A stretch of 64,000 nucleotides of DNA from Kushneria pakistanensis (GCF_014652795.1 NZ_BMZM01000003.1:1-64000), one strand, 5' to 3'; shown: positions 36,946 to 47,618, numbered from the stretch's first letter. Notes: a model not told the origin generated them from the sequence alone. Program-made: numbers and translations.

Positions 36946-37296
36946 ATGAACGCGAAGAAAGAAGCTCGTCTCCGTCGTGCCCGCCGCACGCGCGCCAAGA
37001 TCCGCGAACTTGGTATCAGTCGTCTGAGTGTCAACCGTACACCGCGTCACATGTACGCTCAGATTATTTCCGCAGACGGCGGCCAGGTACTGGTCAGCGC
37101 TTCCACGCTCGACAAGTCGCTGCGTGAAGATGCGACCGGCAATACTGATGCTGCTGCTCGCGTTGGTACACTGTTGGCCGAGCGTGCAAAGGAAGCGGGA
37201 ATTACTCAAGTTGCCTTTGACCGTTCCGGGTTCAGGTACCATGGTCGGGTCAAGGCCCTCGCTGATGCCGCGCGCGAAGGCGGCCTGCAATTCTAA
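36946..37296 (+). CDS. rplR: 50S ribosomal protein L18
   Basis: 116 residues; binds 5S rRNA with L5 and L25. The basic N-terminus ([17 protein letters not shown]) and C-terminal [20 protein letters not shown] are diagnostic. Confidence 0.97.
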   Translation: MNAKKEARLRRARRTRAKIRELGISRLSVNRTPRHMYAQIISADGGQVLVSASTLDKSLREDATGNTDAAARVGTLLAERAKEAGITQVAFDRSGFRYHGRVKALADAAREGGLQF

Positions 37297-37307
37297 AGGG
37301 TTCTACG

Positions 37308-37811
37308 ATGGCGAATAACGAACAGAGAGGCAACGGCGATCTGCAGGAAAAGCTTGTTCAGATCAACCGTGTTGCCAAAGTGGTCAAGGGTGGCCGTATT
37401 TTCGGTTTCACTGCTCTGACCGTCGTAGGTGATGGCAATGGCCGTATCGGCTTTGGTCGTGGCAAGGCACGTGAAGTGCCTGTTGCGATTCAAAAGGCGA
37501 TGGACCAGGCGCATCGCAACATGATCAAGGTCGAGCTGCGCGGTAACACGCTGCAGTATCCGGTGCGTGCCAACCATGGCGCTTCCAAGATCTTCATGCA
37601 GCCTGCTTCTGAAGGTACCGGTATCATCGCAGGTGGTGCGATGCGTTCGGTGCTGGAGCTGGCAGGTGTCCATGATGTTCTGGCCAAGTGCTATGGCTCG
37701 ACCAATCCGGTCAACGTCGTGCGCGCAACTGTCAAGGGCCTCGCTTCCATGCGTTCTCCCGAGGACGTTGCGGCAAAGCGTGGCCTGTCCGTTGAAGCGA
37801 TTACGGGGTAA
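37308..37811 (+). CDS. rpsE: 30S ribosomal protein S5
   Basis: 167 residues. Fidelity protein near the mRNA entry. The loop around [16 protein letters not shown], where spectinomycin-resistance changes occur, looks wild type; [20 protein letters not shown] is diagnostic. Confidence 0.98.
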   Translation: MANNEQRGNGDLQEKLVQINRVAKVVKGGRIFGFTALTVVGDGNGRIGFGRGKAREVPVAIQKAMDQAHRNMIKVELRGNTLQYPVRANHGASKIFMQPASEGTGIIAGGAMRSVLELAGVHDVLAKCYGSTNPVNVVRATVKGLASMRSPEDVAAKRGLSVEAITG

Positions 37812-37816
37812 GCGCC

Positions 37817-38002
37817 ATGTCAGCCACAATCAAGGTTACTCAGGTACGCAGCACGATCGGCGTACTTGAAAAGCACAAGGCCACCATGCGCGGTCTGGGT
37901 CTTCGTCGTATCAACCATACGGTTGAGCTTGAAGACACTCCGGCCGTTCGTGGCATGATCAACAAGGTCAACTACCTCGTTCGCATTGAAGGAGCTCAGT
38001 AA
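37817..38002 (+). CDS. rpmD: 50S ribosomal protein L30
   Basis: 61 residues, ferredoxin-like fold. Starts [20 protein letters not shown], a family signature. Overlaps the rplO start by one base (TAATG). Confidence 0.96.
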   Translation: MSATIKVTQVRSTIGVLEKHKATMRGLGLRRINHTVELEDTPAVRGMINKVNYLVRIEGAQ

Positions 38003-38442
38003 TGACCATGAAACTGAATAGCCTGAGCCCGGCGCCGGGTTCCAAGCATGCCGAGAAGCGTGTTGGACGCGGTATCGGTTCCGGCCTGGGCAAGACTGCT
38101 GGTCGCGGCCACAAGGGTCAGACTTCACGCAGCGGCGGTTCCATCAAGCCGGGTTTTGAAGGTGGTCAGATGCCGCTTCAGCGTCGTCTGCCCAAGTTCG
38201 GCTTTACGTCTGCCAAGTCACTGGTCAGTGAAGAGGTTCGCCTCAATGAGCTGGCCCGTGTCGAAGGTGACATCGCTGATCTGGCCAGTCTGAAAAAGGC
38301 CAACGTACTGAAAAATGCAACGCGTTTTGCAAAGGTTGTGCTGTCCGGCAACATTGATCGCGCTGTTACCGTACGTGGTCTGAAAGTTACCAAGGGTGCA
38401 CGGGCTGCGATTGAAGCCGCCGGTGGCAAGGTAGAGGACTAA
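38002..38442 (+). CDS. rplO: 50S ribosomal protein L15
   Basis: 146 residues from ATG 38002, seven bases after GAAGGAG; a second ATG at 38008 would give MKLNSLSP and the 144-residue E. coli length. Glycine-rich N-terminus ([18 protein letters not shown]) is typical. The next codon after its stop is the secY start. Confidence 0.96.
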   Translation: MTMKLNSLSPAPGSKHAEKRVGRGIGSGLGKTAGRGHKGQTSRSGGSIKPGFEGGQMPLQRRLPKFGFTSAKSLVSEEVRLNELARVEGDIADLASLKKANVLKNATRFAKVVLSGNIDRAVTVRGLKVTKGARAAIEAAGGKVED

Positions 38443-39777
38443 ATGGCCAAGTCAGGAAAAGTACCGGCTAACATGCAAAGCGGTCTGGGCGAGCTCTGGG
38501 CTCGCCTTAGGTTCGTTTTTATCGCAATCGTGGTTTACCGTATTGGTGCCCACATTCCAGTCCCCGGTATCAATCCTGACCAGCTCGCTGCCTTGTTCAG
38601 AGAAAACCAGGGCACCATCCTGAGCATGTTCAACATGTTTTCGGGTGGCGCTCTGGAACGTATGAGTATCTTTGCACTGGGTATCATGCCCTATATATCC
38701 GCATCGATAATCATGCAGCTTCTGACCGTGGTTTCGCCGCAGCTAGAACAGCTGAAGAAGGAAGGCGAGGCCGGCCGTCGAAAGATCAGCCAGTACACTC
38801 GCTACGGCACGGTGTTACTGGCGCTGATCCAGGCGATCGGCATGTCAGTAGGGCTTGTCAGTAACGGGGTGGCCTATAGCGCCGATTTCAGCTTCTACTT
38901 TACGGCAGTCACCACTTTTGTGGCTGGTGCCGTATTCCTGATGTGGCTGGGTGAGCAGATTACCGAAAAGGGAATCGGCAATGGCATCTCGCTGATTATC
39001 TTTGCAGGTATTGTTGCCGGTTTGCCCGGTGCGCTGGGGCAATCGTTCGAGCTGGCACGCAATGATGGTGCCTGGAACGTATTGCCGCTGCTGGCGCTGG
39101 GTGTGCTGGGTATTGCAACGGTAGCCTTTGTGGTCTTCATCGAGCGTGGGCAGCGCCGTATTACGGTGAACTATCCACGCCGACAGGTTGGCAACAAGAT
39201 GTATGCCGGCCAGAGCAGTTATCTGCCGATGAAGGTCAACATGGCCGGTGTTATCCCACCGATCTTTGCCTCAAGCATTCTGCTTTTCCCGGCTTCGCTG
39301 GGGCAGTGGTTTGGTCAGGGTGAAGGCATGGGTTGGCTGTCGACCATTTCTCAGGCACTGGGTCCTGGTCAGCCGTTGTATATTCTGCTGTTTGCCACTG
39401 CAGTCGTTTTCTTCTGTTTCTTCTATACCGCTCTGGTGTTCAACCCGAAGGATGTAGCTGACAATCTGAAGAAATCAGGGGCATTTCTGCCAGGCATTCG
39501 TCCTGGTGAGCAGACGTCGCGTTATATTGATAAGGTCATGACGCGTCTTACGTTGTTTGGCGCACTCTACATTACGCTGGTTTCGCTTATGCCGCAGTTC
39601 CTTATGGTGGCATGGCAGGTACCGTTCTACTTCGGGGGCACTTCGTTGCTGATCGTGGTAGTGGTCGTCATGGATTTCATGGCGCAGGTCCAGTCTCATC
39701 TGATGTCCAGTCAGTATGAGTCCGTGATGAAGAAGTCAAACCTCAAGGGGTATGGCAGCGGCGGCGTAATGCGCTGA
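38443..39777 (+). CDS. secY: preprotein translocase subunit SecY
   Basis: 444 residues, ten transmembrane helices forming the protein-conducting channel with SecE and SecG. It contains [14 protein letters not shown], the plug/helix 2 region [19 protein letters not shown], and the cytosolic loop [15 protein letters not shown]. No gap after rplO. A terminator follows instead of rpmJ. Confidence 0.98.
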   Translation: MAKSGKVPANMQSGLGELWARLRFVFIAIVVYRIGAHIPVPGINPDQLAALFRENQGTILSMFNMFSGGALERMSIFALGIMPYISASIIMQLLTVVSPQLEQLKKEGEAGRRKISQYTRYGTVLLALIQAIGMSVGLVSNGVAYSADFSFYFTAVTTFVAGAVFLMWLGEQITEKGIGNGISLIIFAGIVAGLPGALGQSFELARNDGAWNVLPLLALGVLGIATVAFVVFIERGQRRITVNYPRRQVGNKMYAGQSSYLPMKVNMAGVIPPIFASSILLFPASLGQWFGQGEGMGWLSTISQALGPGQPLYILLFATAVVFFCFFYTALVFNPKDVADNLKKSGAFLPGIRPGEQTSRYIDKVMTRLTLFGALYITLVSLMPQFLMVAWQVPFYFGGTSLLIVVVVVMDFMAQVQSHLMSSQYESVMKKSNLKGYGSGGVMR

Positions 39778-39788
39778 TGTGCCCCGGT

Positions 39789-39827
39789 AATGTCAGGCTG
39801 CCGATGGCAGCCTGACATTTACCTTTT
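39789..39827 (+). terminator. spc operon terminator
   Basis: AATGTCAGGCTGCC (39789-39802) and GGCAGCCTGACATT (39806-39819) form a perfect 14-bp stem with a 3-nt loop, then TACCTTTT. It lies 11 nt after secY and separates spc from alpha. Confidence 0.85.
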
Positions 39828-39841
39828 AGACCCTAGGGTCT
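39828..39841. repeat. 14-bp perfect palindrome between secY and rpsM
   Basis: AGACCCTAGGGTCT is an uninterrupted dyad immediately after the secY terminator and about 93 bp upstream of the candidate rpsM promoter. Without a loop it is more likely a protein-binding site on DNA than an RNA hairpin. No known factor is assigned. Confidence 0.5.
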
Positions 39842-39933
39842 GATCATACCGTCATACAGGACTACTGCTATAGCGGTGTGGGCAGGGAGCCTTCGTTCCC
39901 CCGCCAAAGAGACAGGACGTAATACATTGCCTC

Positions 39934-39962
39934 TTGCCATAAGTTGCCAGGGGCGATATGCT
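39934..39962 (+). promoter_or_regulatory. candidate alpha operon promoter
   Basis: TTGCCA (39934-39939), 17-bp spacer, TATGCT (39957-39962), 57 bp before the rpsM start. With the terminator upstream, an independent promoter is needed here. The short leader is the expected place for S4 feedback binding. Confidence 0.55.
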
Positions 39963-40018
39963 ATTGCGCCTTTTACAGACGATTAACCGAGCAAGCCGCT
40001 CAAATTCGGAGAAAGCTG

Positions 40019-40375
40019 ATGGCCCGTATTGCAGGCGTCAATATCCCGGACAACAAGCATGCGGCGATCTCGCTGACCTACATCTACGGTATTGGTCGCA
40101 CCCGTGCTCAGCAGATCTGTGCGCAGGTGGGTATTGCACCCGACGTCAAGGTTGGAGATATCTCCGCCGAGAAGCTCGATGAGGTGCGTACTGCAGTTGG
40201 CCAATACGCCGTGGAAGGTGACCTTCGCCGTGAGATTACGCTGAATATCAAGCGTCTCATGGATCTGGGTTGCTACCGTGGTCTGCGCCATCGTCGCAGT
40301 CTTCCGATGCGCGGGCAGCGCACGAAGACGAATGCGCGTACCCGCAAGGGACCGCGTAAACCGATTCGCAAATAA
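40019..40375 (+). CDS. rpsM: 30S ribosomal protein S13
   Basis: 118 residues, the E. coli length, from ATG 40019 after GGAGAAAG; an earlier in-frame start in the leader is rejected. Contacts P-site tRNA and forms intersubunit bridges. [20 protein letters not shown] and the basic C-terminal tail GPRKPIRK are diagnostic. Confidence 0.98.
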   Translation: MARIAGVNIPDNKHAAISLTYIYGIGRTRAQQICAQVGIAPDVKVGDISAEKLDEVRTAVGQYAVEGDLRREITLNIKRLMDLGCYRGLRHRRSLPMRGQRTKTNARTRKGPRKPIRK

Positions 40376-40412
40376 ACGCATGTCCGGCGTTTAGAATTCA
40401 GGAACATCAAAC

Positions 40413-40799
40413 ATGGCTAACCCGCGCAGTAACCGTAAAAAGGTTAAAAAGCAGGTCGTGGATGCGGTTGCCCACATCCATGCCTCTTTTAACAATACGA
40501 TCGTGACGATCACAGACCGCCAGGGCAACGCTCTTTCATGGGCCACTGCCGGTGGTTCGGGTTTTCGTGGTTCTCGCAAGAGCACCCCGTTCGCTGCCCA
40601 AGTGGCAAGTGAACGTGCAGCAACTGCTGCAGCCGAGTATGGTGTGAAAAACGTCGACGTACTGGTCAAGGGCCCGGGGCCCGGCCGTGAGTCCGCCGTG
40701 CGTGCATTGAATGCCGCCGGTTTTCGCGTGCAGAGCATTACCGACGCGACACCCATCCCGCATAACGGGTGCCGCCCGCCGAAAAAGCGTCGCGTTTAA
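40413..40799 (+). CDS. rpsK: 30S ribosomal protein S11
   Basis: 128 residues, platform protein near the E-site m[23 protein letters not shown] and [20 protein letters not shown] are diagnostic; the C-terminal Asn-Gly is the known isoaspartate site in E. coli S11. Confidence 0.98.
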   Translation: MANPRSNRKKVKKQVVDAVAHIHASFNNTIVTITDRQGNALSWATAGGSGFRGSRKSTPFAAQVASERAATAAAEYGVKNVDVLVKGPGPGRESAVRALNAAGFRVQSITDATPIPHNGCRPPKKRRV

Positions 40800-40811
40800 G
40801 GAGACACACTC

Positions 40812-41432
40812 ATGGCACGTTATACTGGTCCGAAGTGCAAGCTCTCTCGTCGCGAAGGCACCGATCTCTTCTTGAAGAGTGGTGTTACGGCGTTCGAGAA
40901 AAAGTGCAAGTCCGAGACTCCCCCGGGTCAACACGGTCAGCGCCGTCAGCGTCTTTCCGAATACGGCTCGCAGCTGCGTGAAAAGCAGAAGGTTCGTCGT
41001 TATTACGGCGTACTGGAAAAGCAGTTCCGCAATTATTACAAGGAAGCCGCGCGTCAGAAGGGAGCCACTGGTGAAGTTCTGCTTCAGCTCCTTGAGACTC
41101 GCCTCGACAACGTCGTTTATCGCATGGGCTTTGGCTCGACTCGCAGCGAATCTCGCCAGCTTGTCAGCCACAAGGCCATCGCCGTGAACGGTCGTACCGT
41201 CAACGTAGCGTCCTATAAGGTACGCCCCGGTGATGTAGTCAGCGTTCGCGAAAAGGCAAAAAATCAATCGCGTATTCAGCAGTCACTCGAACTTGCTGGG
41301 AACCGCGGTGATGTAGCCTGGGTCGACGTTGACTCGAAGAAGATGGAAGGCACTTTCAAGGCTCTGCCTGAGCGCGGCGACCTGTCTGCCGACATCAACG
41401 AAAACCTGATTGTCGAGCTGTACTCCAAGTAA
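40812..41432 (+). CDS. rpsD: 30S ribosomal protein S4
   Basis: 206 residues. 16S assembly initiator with an S4 RNA-binding domain ([20 protein letters not shown]). In E. coli it represses the alpha operon. Fidelity-related residues at the S4/S5 interface show no obvious loss. Confidence 0.98.
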   Translation: MARYTGPKCKLSRREGTDLFLKSGVTAFEKKCKSETPPGQHGQRRQRLSEYGSQLREKQKVRRYYGVLEKQFRNYYKEAARQKGATGEVLLQLLETRLDNVVYRMGFGSTRSESRQLVSHKAIAVNGRTVNVASYKVRPGDVVSVREKAKNQSRIQQSLELAGNRGDVAWVDVDSKKMEGTFKALPERGDLSADINENLIVELYSK

Positions 41433-41481
41433 GCATTGAGCTTGTTTGGATTAACCGTTTGGCAGCCTGATAGGTGTTCAT

Positions 41482-42480
41482 ATGCAGCGTTCAGTGACAG
41501 AGTTTCTAAGACCTCGTGATATCAAGGTCGAGGAAGTCAGCGCGAATCATGCAAAGATCGTGCTCGAGCCTTTCGAGCGCGGCTTTGGTCATACTCTCGG
41601 GAACGCCCTGCGTCGTATTCTGCTGTCATCCATGCCTGGGTGTGCGATTACAGAAGCAGAAATCGAAGGCGTTCTGCATGAGTACAGCGCAATCGAAGGT
41701 GTTCAGGAAGATGTCATCGAGATCCTCCTGAATCTGAAGGGCGTGTCCATCAAGATGCATGGCCGCGATGACGTTGTATTAACGCTGAACAAGCAGGGCC
41801 CGGGCGTCATGACTGCCGGCGATATTGCCGTCGATCATGACATCGAGATTGTCAATCCGGATCATGTCATTGCCCATCTCAATGAGGGCTGTGAACTGAA
41901 GATGCAGCTGCGCGTCATGCGTGGTCGTGGTTATGAGCCTGCAGACGTCCGTGCCGAGCGTGATGATGAATCACGTGCGATCGGACGGCTTCAGCTCGAT
42001 GCCACGTATACACCAGTTCGCCGTGTTTCCTATGCAGTTGAAGCGGCACGTGTAGAACAGCGTACCGACCTTGACAAGCTGGTCATTGATCTGGAAACCG
42101 ATGGCACTCTGGATCCCGAAGAAGCCATTCGCCGCTCTGCAACCATTCTGCAGGAGCAGCTGGCTGCCTTTGTTGATCTTGAAGCCGAGAAAGAGCAGGA
42201 AGTAGAAGAAGAGGAAGATCAGATTGATCCGATTCTGCTGCGTCCTGTTGACGATCTCGAATTGACTGTCCGAAGTGCCAACTGCCTCAAGGCCGAGAAT
42301 ATCTACTATATCGGTGACCTGATTCAGCGCACCGAAGTAGAGCTTCTTAAAACACCCAATCTCGGCAAGAAGTCGTTGAATGAAATCAAGGACGTTCTCG
42401 AGGCTCGTAATCTTTCACTCGGCATGCGGCTTGATAACTGGCCGCCGGCGAGTCTGAAAGACGACAAGGCCTCTGCCTGA
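41482..42480 (+). CDS. rpoA: DNA-directed RNA polymerase subunit alpha
   Basis: 332 residues. N-terminal domain dimerises to seed polymerase assembly; the C-terminal domain (from about residue 250) binds UP elements and activators ([35 protein letters not shown] intact). The interdomain linker is markedly acidic, [15 protein letters not shown], more so than in E. coli; this may suit a moderately halophilic cytoplasm (inference). Confidence 0.98.
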   Translation: MQRSVTEFLRPRDIKVEEVSANHAKIVLEPFERGFGHTLGNALRRILLSSMPGCAITEAEIEGVLHEYSAIEGVQEDVIEILLNLKGVSIKMHGRDDVVLTLNKQGPGVMTAGDIAVDHDIEIVNPDHVIAHLNEGCELKMQLRVMRGRGYEPADVRAERDDESRAIGRLQLDATYTPVRRVSYAVEAARVEQRTDLDKLVIDLETDGTLDPEEAIRRSATILQEQLAAFVDLEAEKEQEVEEEEDQIDPILLRPVDDLELTVRSANCLKAENIYYIGDLIQRTEVELLKTPNLGKKSLNEIKDVLEARNLSLGMRLDNWPPASLKDDKASA

Positions 42481-42520
42481 ACGGGTGACTCGCGCCCCAG
42501 ATTGGTAAGGAATCTTATCC

Positions 42521-42907
42521 ATGCGTCATCGTAAAACCGGTCGTCATCTAAGCCGTAACAGCTCGCACCGTAACGCCATGTTTCAGAACATGTGCATTTC
42601 GCTGGTCGAGCATGAAATGATCAAAACCACGCTGCCCAAGGCCAAGGAGCTGCGTCGCTACATTGAGCCGCTGATTACGCTGGCTAAAAATGATAGCGTC
42701 GCCAACCGTCGTCTGGCTTTCAGCCGTACCCGCTCCAAGGATACGGTTGGCAAGCTTTTCAACGAGCTGGGTCCGCGCTACAACACCCGTCCGGGCGGTT
42801 ATGTGCGCGTACTCAAGTGTGGCTTCAGAGCCGGCGACAATGCGCCCATGGCGTATGTTGAGCTGGTTGATCGCCCGGTAGCAGCAGAAGCCAGCGGCGA
42901 AGAATAA
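42521..42907 (+). CDS. rplQ: 50S ribosomal protein L17
   Basis: 128 residues, near the tunnel exit. [20 protein letters not shown] is diagnostic. Last gene of the alpha operon, followed by a strong terminator. Confidence 0.98.
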   Translation: MRHRKTGRHLSRNSSHRNAMFQNMCISLVEHEMIKTTLPKAKELRRYIEPLITLAKNDSVANRRLAFSRTRSKDTVGKLFNELGPRYNTRPGGYVRVLKCGFRAGDNAPMAYVELVDRPVAAEASGEE

Positions 42908-42930
42908 ACCGCACTTTCTGCTATCGTCAG

Positions 42931-42961
42931 AAAAGCCGACCTCCGGGTCGGCTTTTTTTGT
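42931..42961 (+). terminator. alpha operon terminator
   Basis: AAAAGCCGACC (42931-42941) and GGTCGGCTTTT (42946-42956) with TCCG loop and a T-run. Classic Rho-independent terminator, 23 nt after rplQ. Confidence 0.92.
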
Positions 42962-43021
42962 CTCTGAAAAAGCAGTACTGCCTCATACTGACGGTCCAAA
43001 CAGCCTTGTTGAGTACCTGCC

Positions 43022-43792
43022 GTGGGATGTCACTTCGTCAACGGAGAGTGTGAGAACTGTCAACGCGATCTGCCTTTCTCCTTTACCATGGCCTTTCAGC
43101 CCATTGTTGATCTGGAGACCGGTAACCTTTTTGCACACGAGGCACTGGTTCGTGGCGTCAATGGAGAGTCTGCCTGGTCTGTGCTTTCGCAGGTAACCAC
43201 ACAGGATCTTTACGCCTTCGATCAGGCCTGTCGGGTACGTGCCATCGAGATGGCCAGTCAGCTTGGCATGACCTCAAGGCTCTCCATTAATTTTCTGCCC
43301 AATGCTGTCTATGAACCGCGTGCCTGCATTCGTGCCACATTGAAGGTTGCCCAGCGTGTGGGGTGGTCACTCAAGGATTTGATCTTTGAGATTACCGAAA
43401 ACGAACACGTGACTGATCGTGATCATTTGCATCATATCGTCGAGGAATATCATGAGATGGGCTTTTCCGTGGCGCTGGATGATTTTGGCACGGGCTACGC
43501 CAATCTGGATCTGTTGACGGTACTGAATCCTCATCACCTCAAGCTGGATCGTATACTGATCACTGGAATTGATAGCGATACACGTCGCCAATGTCTGGTG
43601 AGACATACGCAGTCGATGGCAAAGGCGCTTAATATTGGCCTGGTTGCAGAAGGCGTTGAGACACTGGAAGAGGCGCGTTGGCTGTATCAGCAGGGCATCA
43701 TGCGCCATCAGGGCTATTACTATGCAAGACCTGCCTTTGAGGCGTTACCCGAGGTTGATCCGGCCTGTATAAGCGCGGTCACTGCCGCATAA
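43022..43792 (+). CDS. EAL-domain cyclic-di-GMP phosphodiesterase
   Basis: A 256-residue stand-alone EAL protein predicted to hydrolyse c-di-GMP to pGpG. Catalytic motifs are all present: E40-A41-L42 followed by VR, SINFLP (Asn), FEITE (Glu), DDFGTGYA (Asp pair), KLDR (Lys), EGVET (Glu) and HQGYYYARP (Gln), so it should be active. There is no GGDEF, PAS or membrane segment. The first 13 residues hold three cysteines (Cys3, Cys10, Cys13; C-x6-C-x2-C) and His4, a possible metal or redox switch. The GTG start at 43022 is kept because the only other in-frame start would remove the cysteines, but its ribosome-binding site is weak. It sits alone between the alpha operon terminator and the convergent uvrA. 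Confidence 0.88.
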   Translation: MGCHFVNGECENCQRDLPFSFTMAFQPIVDLETGNLFAHEALVRGVNGESAWSVLSQVTTQDLYAFDQACRVRAIEMASQLGMTSRLSINFLPNAVYEPRACIRATLKVAQRVGWSLKDLIFEITENEHVTDRDHLHHIVEEYHEMGFSVALDDFGTGYANLDLLTVLNPHHLKLDRILITGIDSDTRRQCLVRHTQSMAKALNIGLVAEGVETLEEARWLYQQGIMRHQGYYYARPAFEALPEVDPACISAVTAA

Positions 43793-43829
43793 AAAGCCGG
43801 AAGCATTTTTGCTTCCGGCTTTTCCTTTT
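43793..43829. terminator. bidirectional terminator between EAL gene and uvrA
   Basis: AAAAGCCGGAAGC (43793-43805) and GCTTCCGGCTTTT (43811-43823), 13-bp stem with an ATTTT-type loop, A-rich on one side and T-rich on the other. It serves both convergent genes. Confidence 0.88.
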
Positions 43830-43843
43830 GGCCTGCCAGCTTA

Positions 43844-46675
43844 TTAGTAGCTGCGTGCCAGTAATGGTTTCAAAAAGTGCCCGGTGTGTGAAACATCCTG
43901 CTCGCTGATTTCTTCGGGCGTACCTTCGGCAATGATACACCCACCGCCGGAACCGCCTTCAGGCCCCAGGTCGATGATCCAGTCAGCCGTTTTGATAACA
44001 TCAAGATTGTGTTCGATCACCACGACCGAGTTGCCCTGATCGCGCAGGCGATGCAGTACGCCCAGTAGCTGTCGGATATCCTCGAAGTGCAGTCCGGTAG
44101 TCGGCTCGTCCAGAATATAAAGTGTCTTGCCGGTATCACGCTTGGCAAGCTCCCGAGCCAGTTTGACGCGCTGGGCCTCGCCACCGGAGAGGGTTATGGC
44201 GCTCTGTCCCAGTTTGATATAGGAAAGCCCCACATCCATTAACGTCTGCAGGCGGCGTGCAATGGCCGGCACGGGTGAGAAGAAGTCAACGGCTTCCTCA
44301 ATCGTCATCTCCAGGACGTCATGAATATTGTGCCCCTTGTAGAGGACATCCAGTGTCTCCCGGTTGTATCGGCGACCACCGCATACATCGCAGGGCACAT
44401 AAATGTCGGGCAGAAAATGCATTTCCACCTTGATCATGCCCTCGCCCTGACACGCTTCACAGCGACCGCCCTTGACGTTGAAAGAGAACCGGCCCGGCTT
44501 GTAACCGCGCGATCGCGCCTCGGGCGTACCGGCAAAAAGCTCGCGGATCGGCGTGAAGATGCCGGTATAGGTTGCGGGGTTGGAGCGTGGGGTTCGACCG
44601 ATGGGGCTCTGATCGATATCAATGACCTTGTCGAGCTGATCGAGTCCTTCAATGCTCTCAAATGGTGACGGGGTCAGCGTGGTAGCCTTGTTCAGCTCAC
44701 GGGCGGCCACGGGCATCAGGGTGGCATTGATCAGGGTCGATTTTCCCGAACCTGAGACGCCGGTCACGCAGACAAAAAGCCCCAGCGGTAGCGCAAGATC
44801 AACATCATTCAGGTTGTTACCGCTGGCCCTTGTCAGACGCAGCATCTTCTCTGGGACAACCGGAGTACGCGGCGAAGGGATCTCGATACGTCGGGTGCCT
44901 GAAAGATATTGACCTGTCAGCGATGCCTTGTTGGCTTCGATATCCTCTGGCGTACCCTGAGCAATGATCTGACCACCATGGACACCGGCGCCAGGGCCGA
45001 TATCAAGCACATGATCCGCAGCCCGAATGGCGTCCTCGTCATGTTCGACCACGATGACCGTGTTGCCCAGATCGCGAAGCCTTGTCAGGGTCTGGAGCAA
45101 ACGGTCATTGTCGCGTTGATGAAGGCCAATGGAGGGTTCATCGAGGATATACATGACACCTACCAGACCAGCGCCGATCTGGCTGGCCAGCCGAATGCGC
45201 TGTGCCTCACCCCCTGACAGGGTGTCAGCACTACGTTCCAGCGTCAGGTAGTCGAGCCCGACATTGACCAGAAACTCCAGACGGCTGGTAATCTCATAAA
45301 GAATGCGCGTGGCAATCTCGCCGCGCCGTCCCGGCAGATCCATGGCGCCAAAAAATGCCCTGGCATCACCGATCGGTTTGGTGACGACTGCCGGCAGTGA
45401 ATGGTTGTCCACGAAGACATGACGCGCTTCACGACGCAGACGGCTTCCGTGGCAGGTCGGGCAGGGGCGTACGGCCAGATGGCGGGCGAGATCATCGCGT
45501 ACCATGCTCGAATCGGTTTCCCGATAGCGACGCTCCATGTTGGGCAGCACGCCTTCAAAGGCATGCTCGCGGGAAACTTTCTTGCCGCGGTCGTTCACGT
45601 AGGAAAATGAAATGGACTCACGGCCGCTGCCGTGCAGCACCACGTCGCGCACACGCTGTGGAAGCTGTTGCCAGGGCGTTTCCAGCTCGAATTTATAATG
45701 CGCGGCGACGGCCTCGAGCTGGTTGAAATAGTAGATGCTGCGCCGGTCCCATCCCTTGATGACGCCTTCTGCCAGGGACAGGTCGGCCTGACGGATGAGC
45801 TTGTCGGGATCAAAGAACTGATGCACGCCCAGACCATCGCAACTGGGGCAAGCGCCCGCCGGATTGTTGAAGGAGAACATGCGTGGCTCGAGCTCGGCGA
45901 TCGAGTAACCGCAGATGGGACAGGCAAAGCGTGAAGAGAAGATCATGTCTTCGCGTTCGCCATCCATGAAATGCAGTACTGCGGAGCCATCGGAAAGCCC
46001 CAGCGCAGTCTCGAACGACTCTGCCAGACGCTGCTCGATATCCTGGCGAATCTTCAGTCGATCGACCACGACACTGATATCGTGCTTTTTGTTCTTGTCC
46101 AGCGTCGGCAGTTCATCGAATTCATATGTCTGGCCATCAATCTGGACCCGCACAAACCCTTGCGTGCGCAGTTCAGTCAATGTTTGCTGGTGCTCGCCCT
46201 TTCGCCCCTTGATGACGGGCGCCAGCAGCATGATCCGGGTGCCTTCCTCCAGCGCCAGGGTCTGGTCGACCATCTGTGAGACCGTCTGGGCTTCAAGATC
46301 CAGCTCGTGATCGGGGCAGCGCGGTGTGCCGGCACGAGCATAGAGCAGGCGCAGATAGTCATAGATTTCAGTGATGGTGCCGACGGTAGAGCGCGGATTG
46401 TGAGAAGTGGATTTTTGCTCAATGGAAATGGCCGGTGATAACCCTTCGATGTGGTCAACATCGGGTTTTTCCATCATGGAAAGGAACTGGCGCGCATAGG
46501 TCGATAGTGATTCGACATAGCGACGCTGCCCCTCAGCATACAGGGTGTCAAAAGCCAGAGAAGACTTGCCTGATCCGGAGAGCCCGGTAATGACAATCAA
46601 CTTGTCACGGGGCAGCTCGACATCAATATTCTTCAGATTGTGGGTGCGGGCCCCACTCACCGAAATACGATCCAT
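43844..46675 (-). CDS. uvrA: excinuclease ABC subunit A
   Basis: 943 residues; damage-recognition ATPase of nucleotide excision repair, working with UvrB, UvrC and UvrD. Two ABC ATPase modules: Walker A GLSGSGKS at 31-38 and a second GVSGSGKS near 640, signature [14 protein letters not shown], and zinc fingers C-P-T-C-H-G-S and CEACQGEGM with [10 protein letters not shown]. Start ATG 46675 after GAGGTAGG. Divergent from ssb, a common arrangement in gammaproteobacteria. Confidence 0.98.
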   Translation of the reverse strand: MDRISVSGARTHNLKNIDVELPRDKLIVITGLSGSGKSSLAFDTLYAEGQRRYVESLSTYARQFLSMMEKPDVDHIEGLSPAISIEQKSTSHNPRSTVGTITEIYDYLRLLYARAGTPRCPDHELDLEAQTVSQMVDQTLALEEGTRIMLLAPVIKGRKGEHQQTLTELRTQGFVRVQIDGQTYEFDELPTLDKNKKHDISVVVDRLKIRQDIEQRLAESFETALGLSDGSAVLHFMDGEREDMIFSSRFACPICGYSIAELEPRMFSFNNPAGACPSCDGLGVHQFFDPDKLIRQADLSLAEGVIKGWDRRSIYYFNQLEAVAAHYKFELETPWQQLPQRVRDVVLHGSGRESISFSYVNDRGKKVSREHAFEGVLPNMERRYRETDSSMVRDDLARHLAVRPCPTCHGSRLRREARHVFVDNHSLPAVVTKPIGDARAFFGAMDLPGRRGEIATRILYEITSRLEFLVNVGLDYLTLERSADTLSGGEAQRIRLASQIGAGLVGVMYILDEPSIGLHQRDNDRLLQTLTRLRDLGNTVIVVEHDEDAIRAADHVLDIGPGAGVHGGQIIAQGTPEDIEANKASLTGQYLSGTRRIEIPSPRTPVVPEKMLRLTRASGNNLNDVDLALPLGLFVCVTGVSGSGKSTLINATLMPVAARELNKATTLTPSPFESIEGLDQLDKVIDIDQSPIGRTPRSNPATYTGIFTPIRELFAGTPEARSRGYKPGRFSFNVKGGRCEACQGEGMIKVEMHFLPDIYVPCDVCGGRRYNRETLDVLYKGHNIHDVLEMTIEEAVDFFSPVPAIARRLQTLMDVGLSYIKLGQSAITLSGGEAQRVKLARELAKRDTGKTLYILDEPTTGLHFEDIRQLLGVLHRLRDQGNSVVVIEHNLDVIKTADWIIDLGPEGGSGGGCIIAEGTPEEISEQDVSHTGHFLKPLLARSY

Positions 46676-46889
46676 ACCTACCTCATCGCCGGCGTCGGAA
46701 AGACACTATAGAAGGAGTTGAAAGCGAGGCGCAAAATGCAGTGCACAGCGTTTTCCATGTGGTGCGCAGCCCGGTAAAATGATGGCTGCATGCCATGAAA
46801 GGGCAGGTGCCAATCAGGCCACACAAAAAGCAGTCGCTGGGAGGACAGCTTTTGGTCTTTCAGTGATGTGCATGGCAAGGCCTGCATTG

Positions 46890-46909
46890 CAGTGAATATC
46901 CATACAGTT
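46890..46909. promoter_or_regulatory. possible LexA (SOS) box between uvrA and ssb
   Basis: On the minus strand AACTGTATGGATATTCACTG resembles the gammaproteobacterial LexA consensus (CTG-N10-CAG core) with one core mismatch, CAC for CAG. Both flanking genes are SOS-regulated in E. coli from a shared intergenic region. The rest of the 311-bp gap (46676-46986) shows no gene. Confidence 0.4.
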
Positions 46910-46986
46910 ATTATAGACGATCATGTCAAGGCGTTGTCCCTGACAGCCCATTCGTTTAAACATGCCAGCCGGCAATGGAGAGAAAC

Positions 46987-47592
46987 ATGGCCCGTGGGGT
47001 AAACAAGGTCATACTGATCGGTAATCTGGGTCAGGACCCGGAAGTACGTTTTCTGCCCTCCGGCAGTCCTGTCTGCAATCTGCGTCTGGCAACCACGGAT
47101 ACCTGGACCGATCGTCAGAGCGGTCAACGCCAGGAGCGCACCGAGTGGCACAGCGTTGTCATGTTCAACAAGCTGGCCGAAATTGCGCAGCAGTATGTCA
47201 AAAAGGGTTCCCGGCTCTATATCGAGGGACGCCTGCAGACCCGCAAGTGGCAGGGTCAGGACGGTCAGGATCGTTACTCGACCGAAATTGTGGCCAACGA
47301 CATGCAGATGCTCGATAGCCGCAGCGGTGCCCAGGGTGGTGATTTTGCCGGCCAGAGCGCGCCTCAGGGCGGCGGTGGCTATGGTCAGCCCTACGATCAG
47401 CAGGGCGGCGGTGCGCGTCAGAACAGCCCCGCAGGTGGACAGAATCAGGGTGGATACGGCCAGGGTCAGAACAACTATGGCCAGAATTCCCAGCAAAACG
47501 GTCAGGGTCATCAGCAGGGCGGCCAGAATCAGGGTGGCGGTGCCCCCAACCCGGGCAGTTTTGATGATTTCGACGATGAAATTCCGTTCTAG
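46987..47592 (+). CDS. ssb: single-stranded DNA-binding protein
   Basis: 201 residues. N-terminal OB fold ([20 protein letters not shown]) binds ssDNA; a long Gly/Gln-rich disordered linker from about residue 115 leads to the acidic tip DDFDDEIPF, which recruits repair and replication partners. ATG 46987 is chosen over an in-frame ATG four codons earlier because it follows GGAGAG at good distance and gives the conserved N-terminus. Confidence 0.97.
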   Translation: MARGVNKVILIGNLGQDPEVRFLPSGSPVCNLRLATTDTWTDRQSGQRQERTEWHSVVMFNKLAEIAQQYVKKGSRLYIEGRLQTRKWQGQDGQDRYSTEIVANDMQMLDSRSGAQGGDFAGQSAPQGGGGYGQPYDQQGGGARQNSPAGGQNQGGYGQGQNNYGQNSQQNGQGHQQGGQNQGGGAPNPGSFDDFDDEIPF

Positions 47593-47618
47593 GAGTTGAA
47601 GACTTCAATTCTGGATCC

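Noticed and set aside
39778..40018. Search for rpmJ (L36) in the secY-rpsM gap
   Set aside because: All plus-strand ATG and GTG frames here are very short or lack the MKV-R-S---C--C pattern, so no rpmJ is called.
46678..46887. Possible 69-codon minus-strand gene between uvrA and ssb
   Set aside because: It begins at an arbitrary codon inside the control region of two divergent genes and has no family resemblance.
47340..47590. Gly/Gln-rich repeats in ssb as a possible DNA repeat element
   Set aside because: These code for the disordered linker normal in SSB proteins and continue in frame to the DDEIPF tip.
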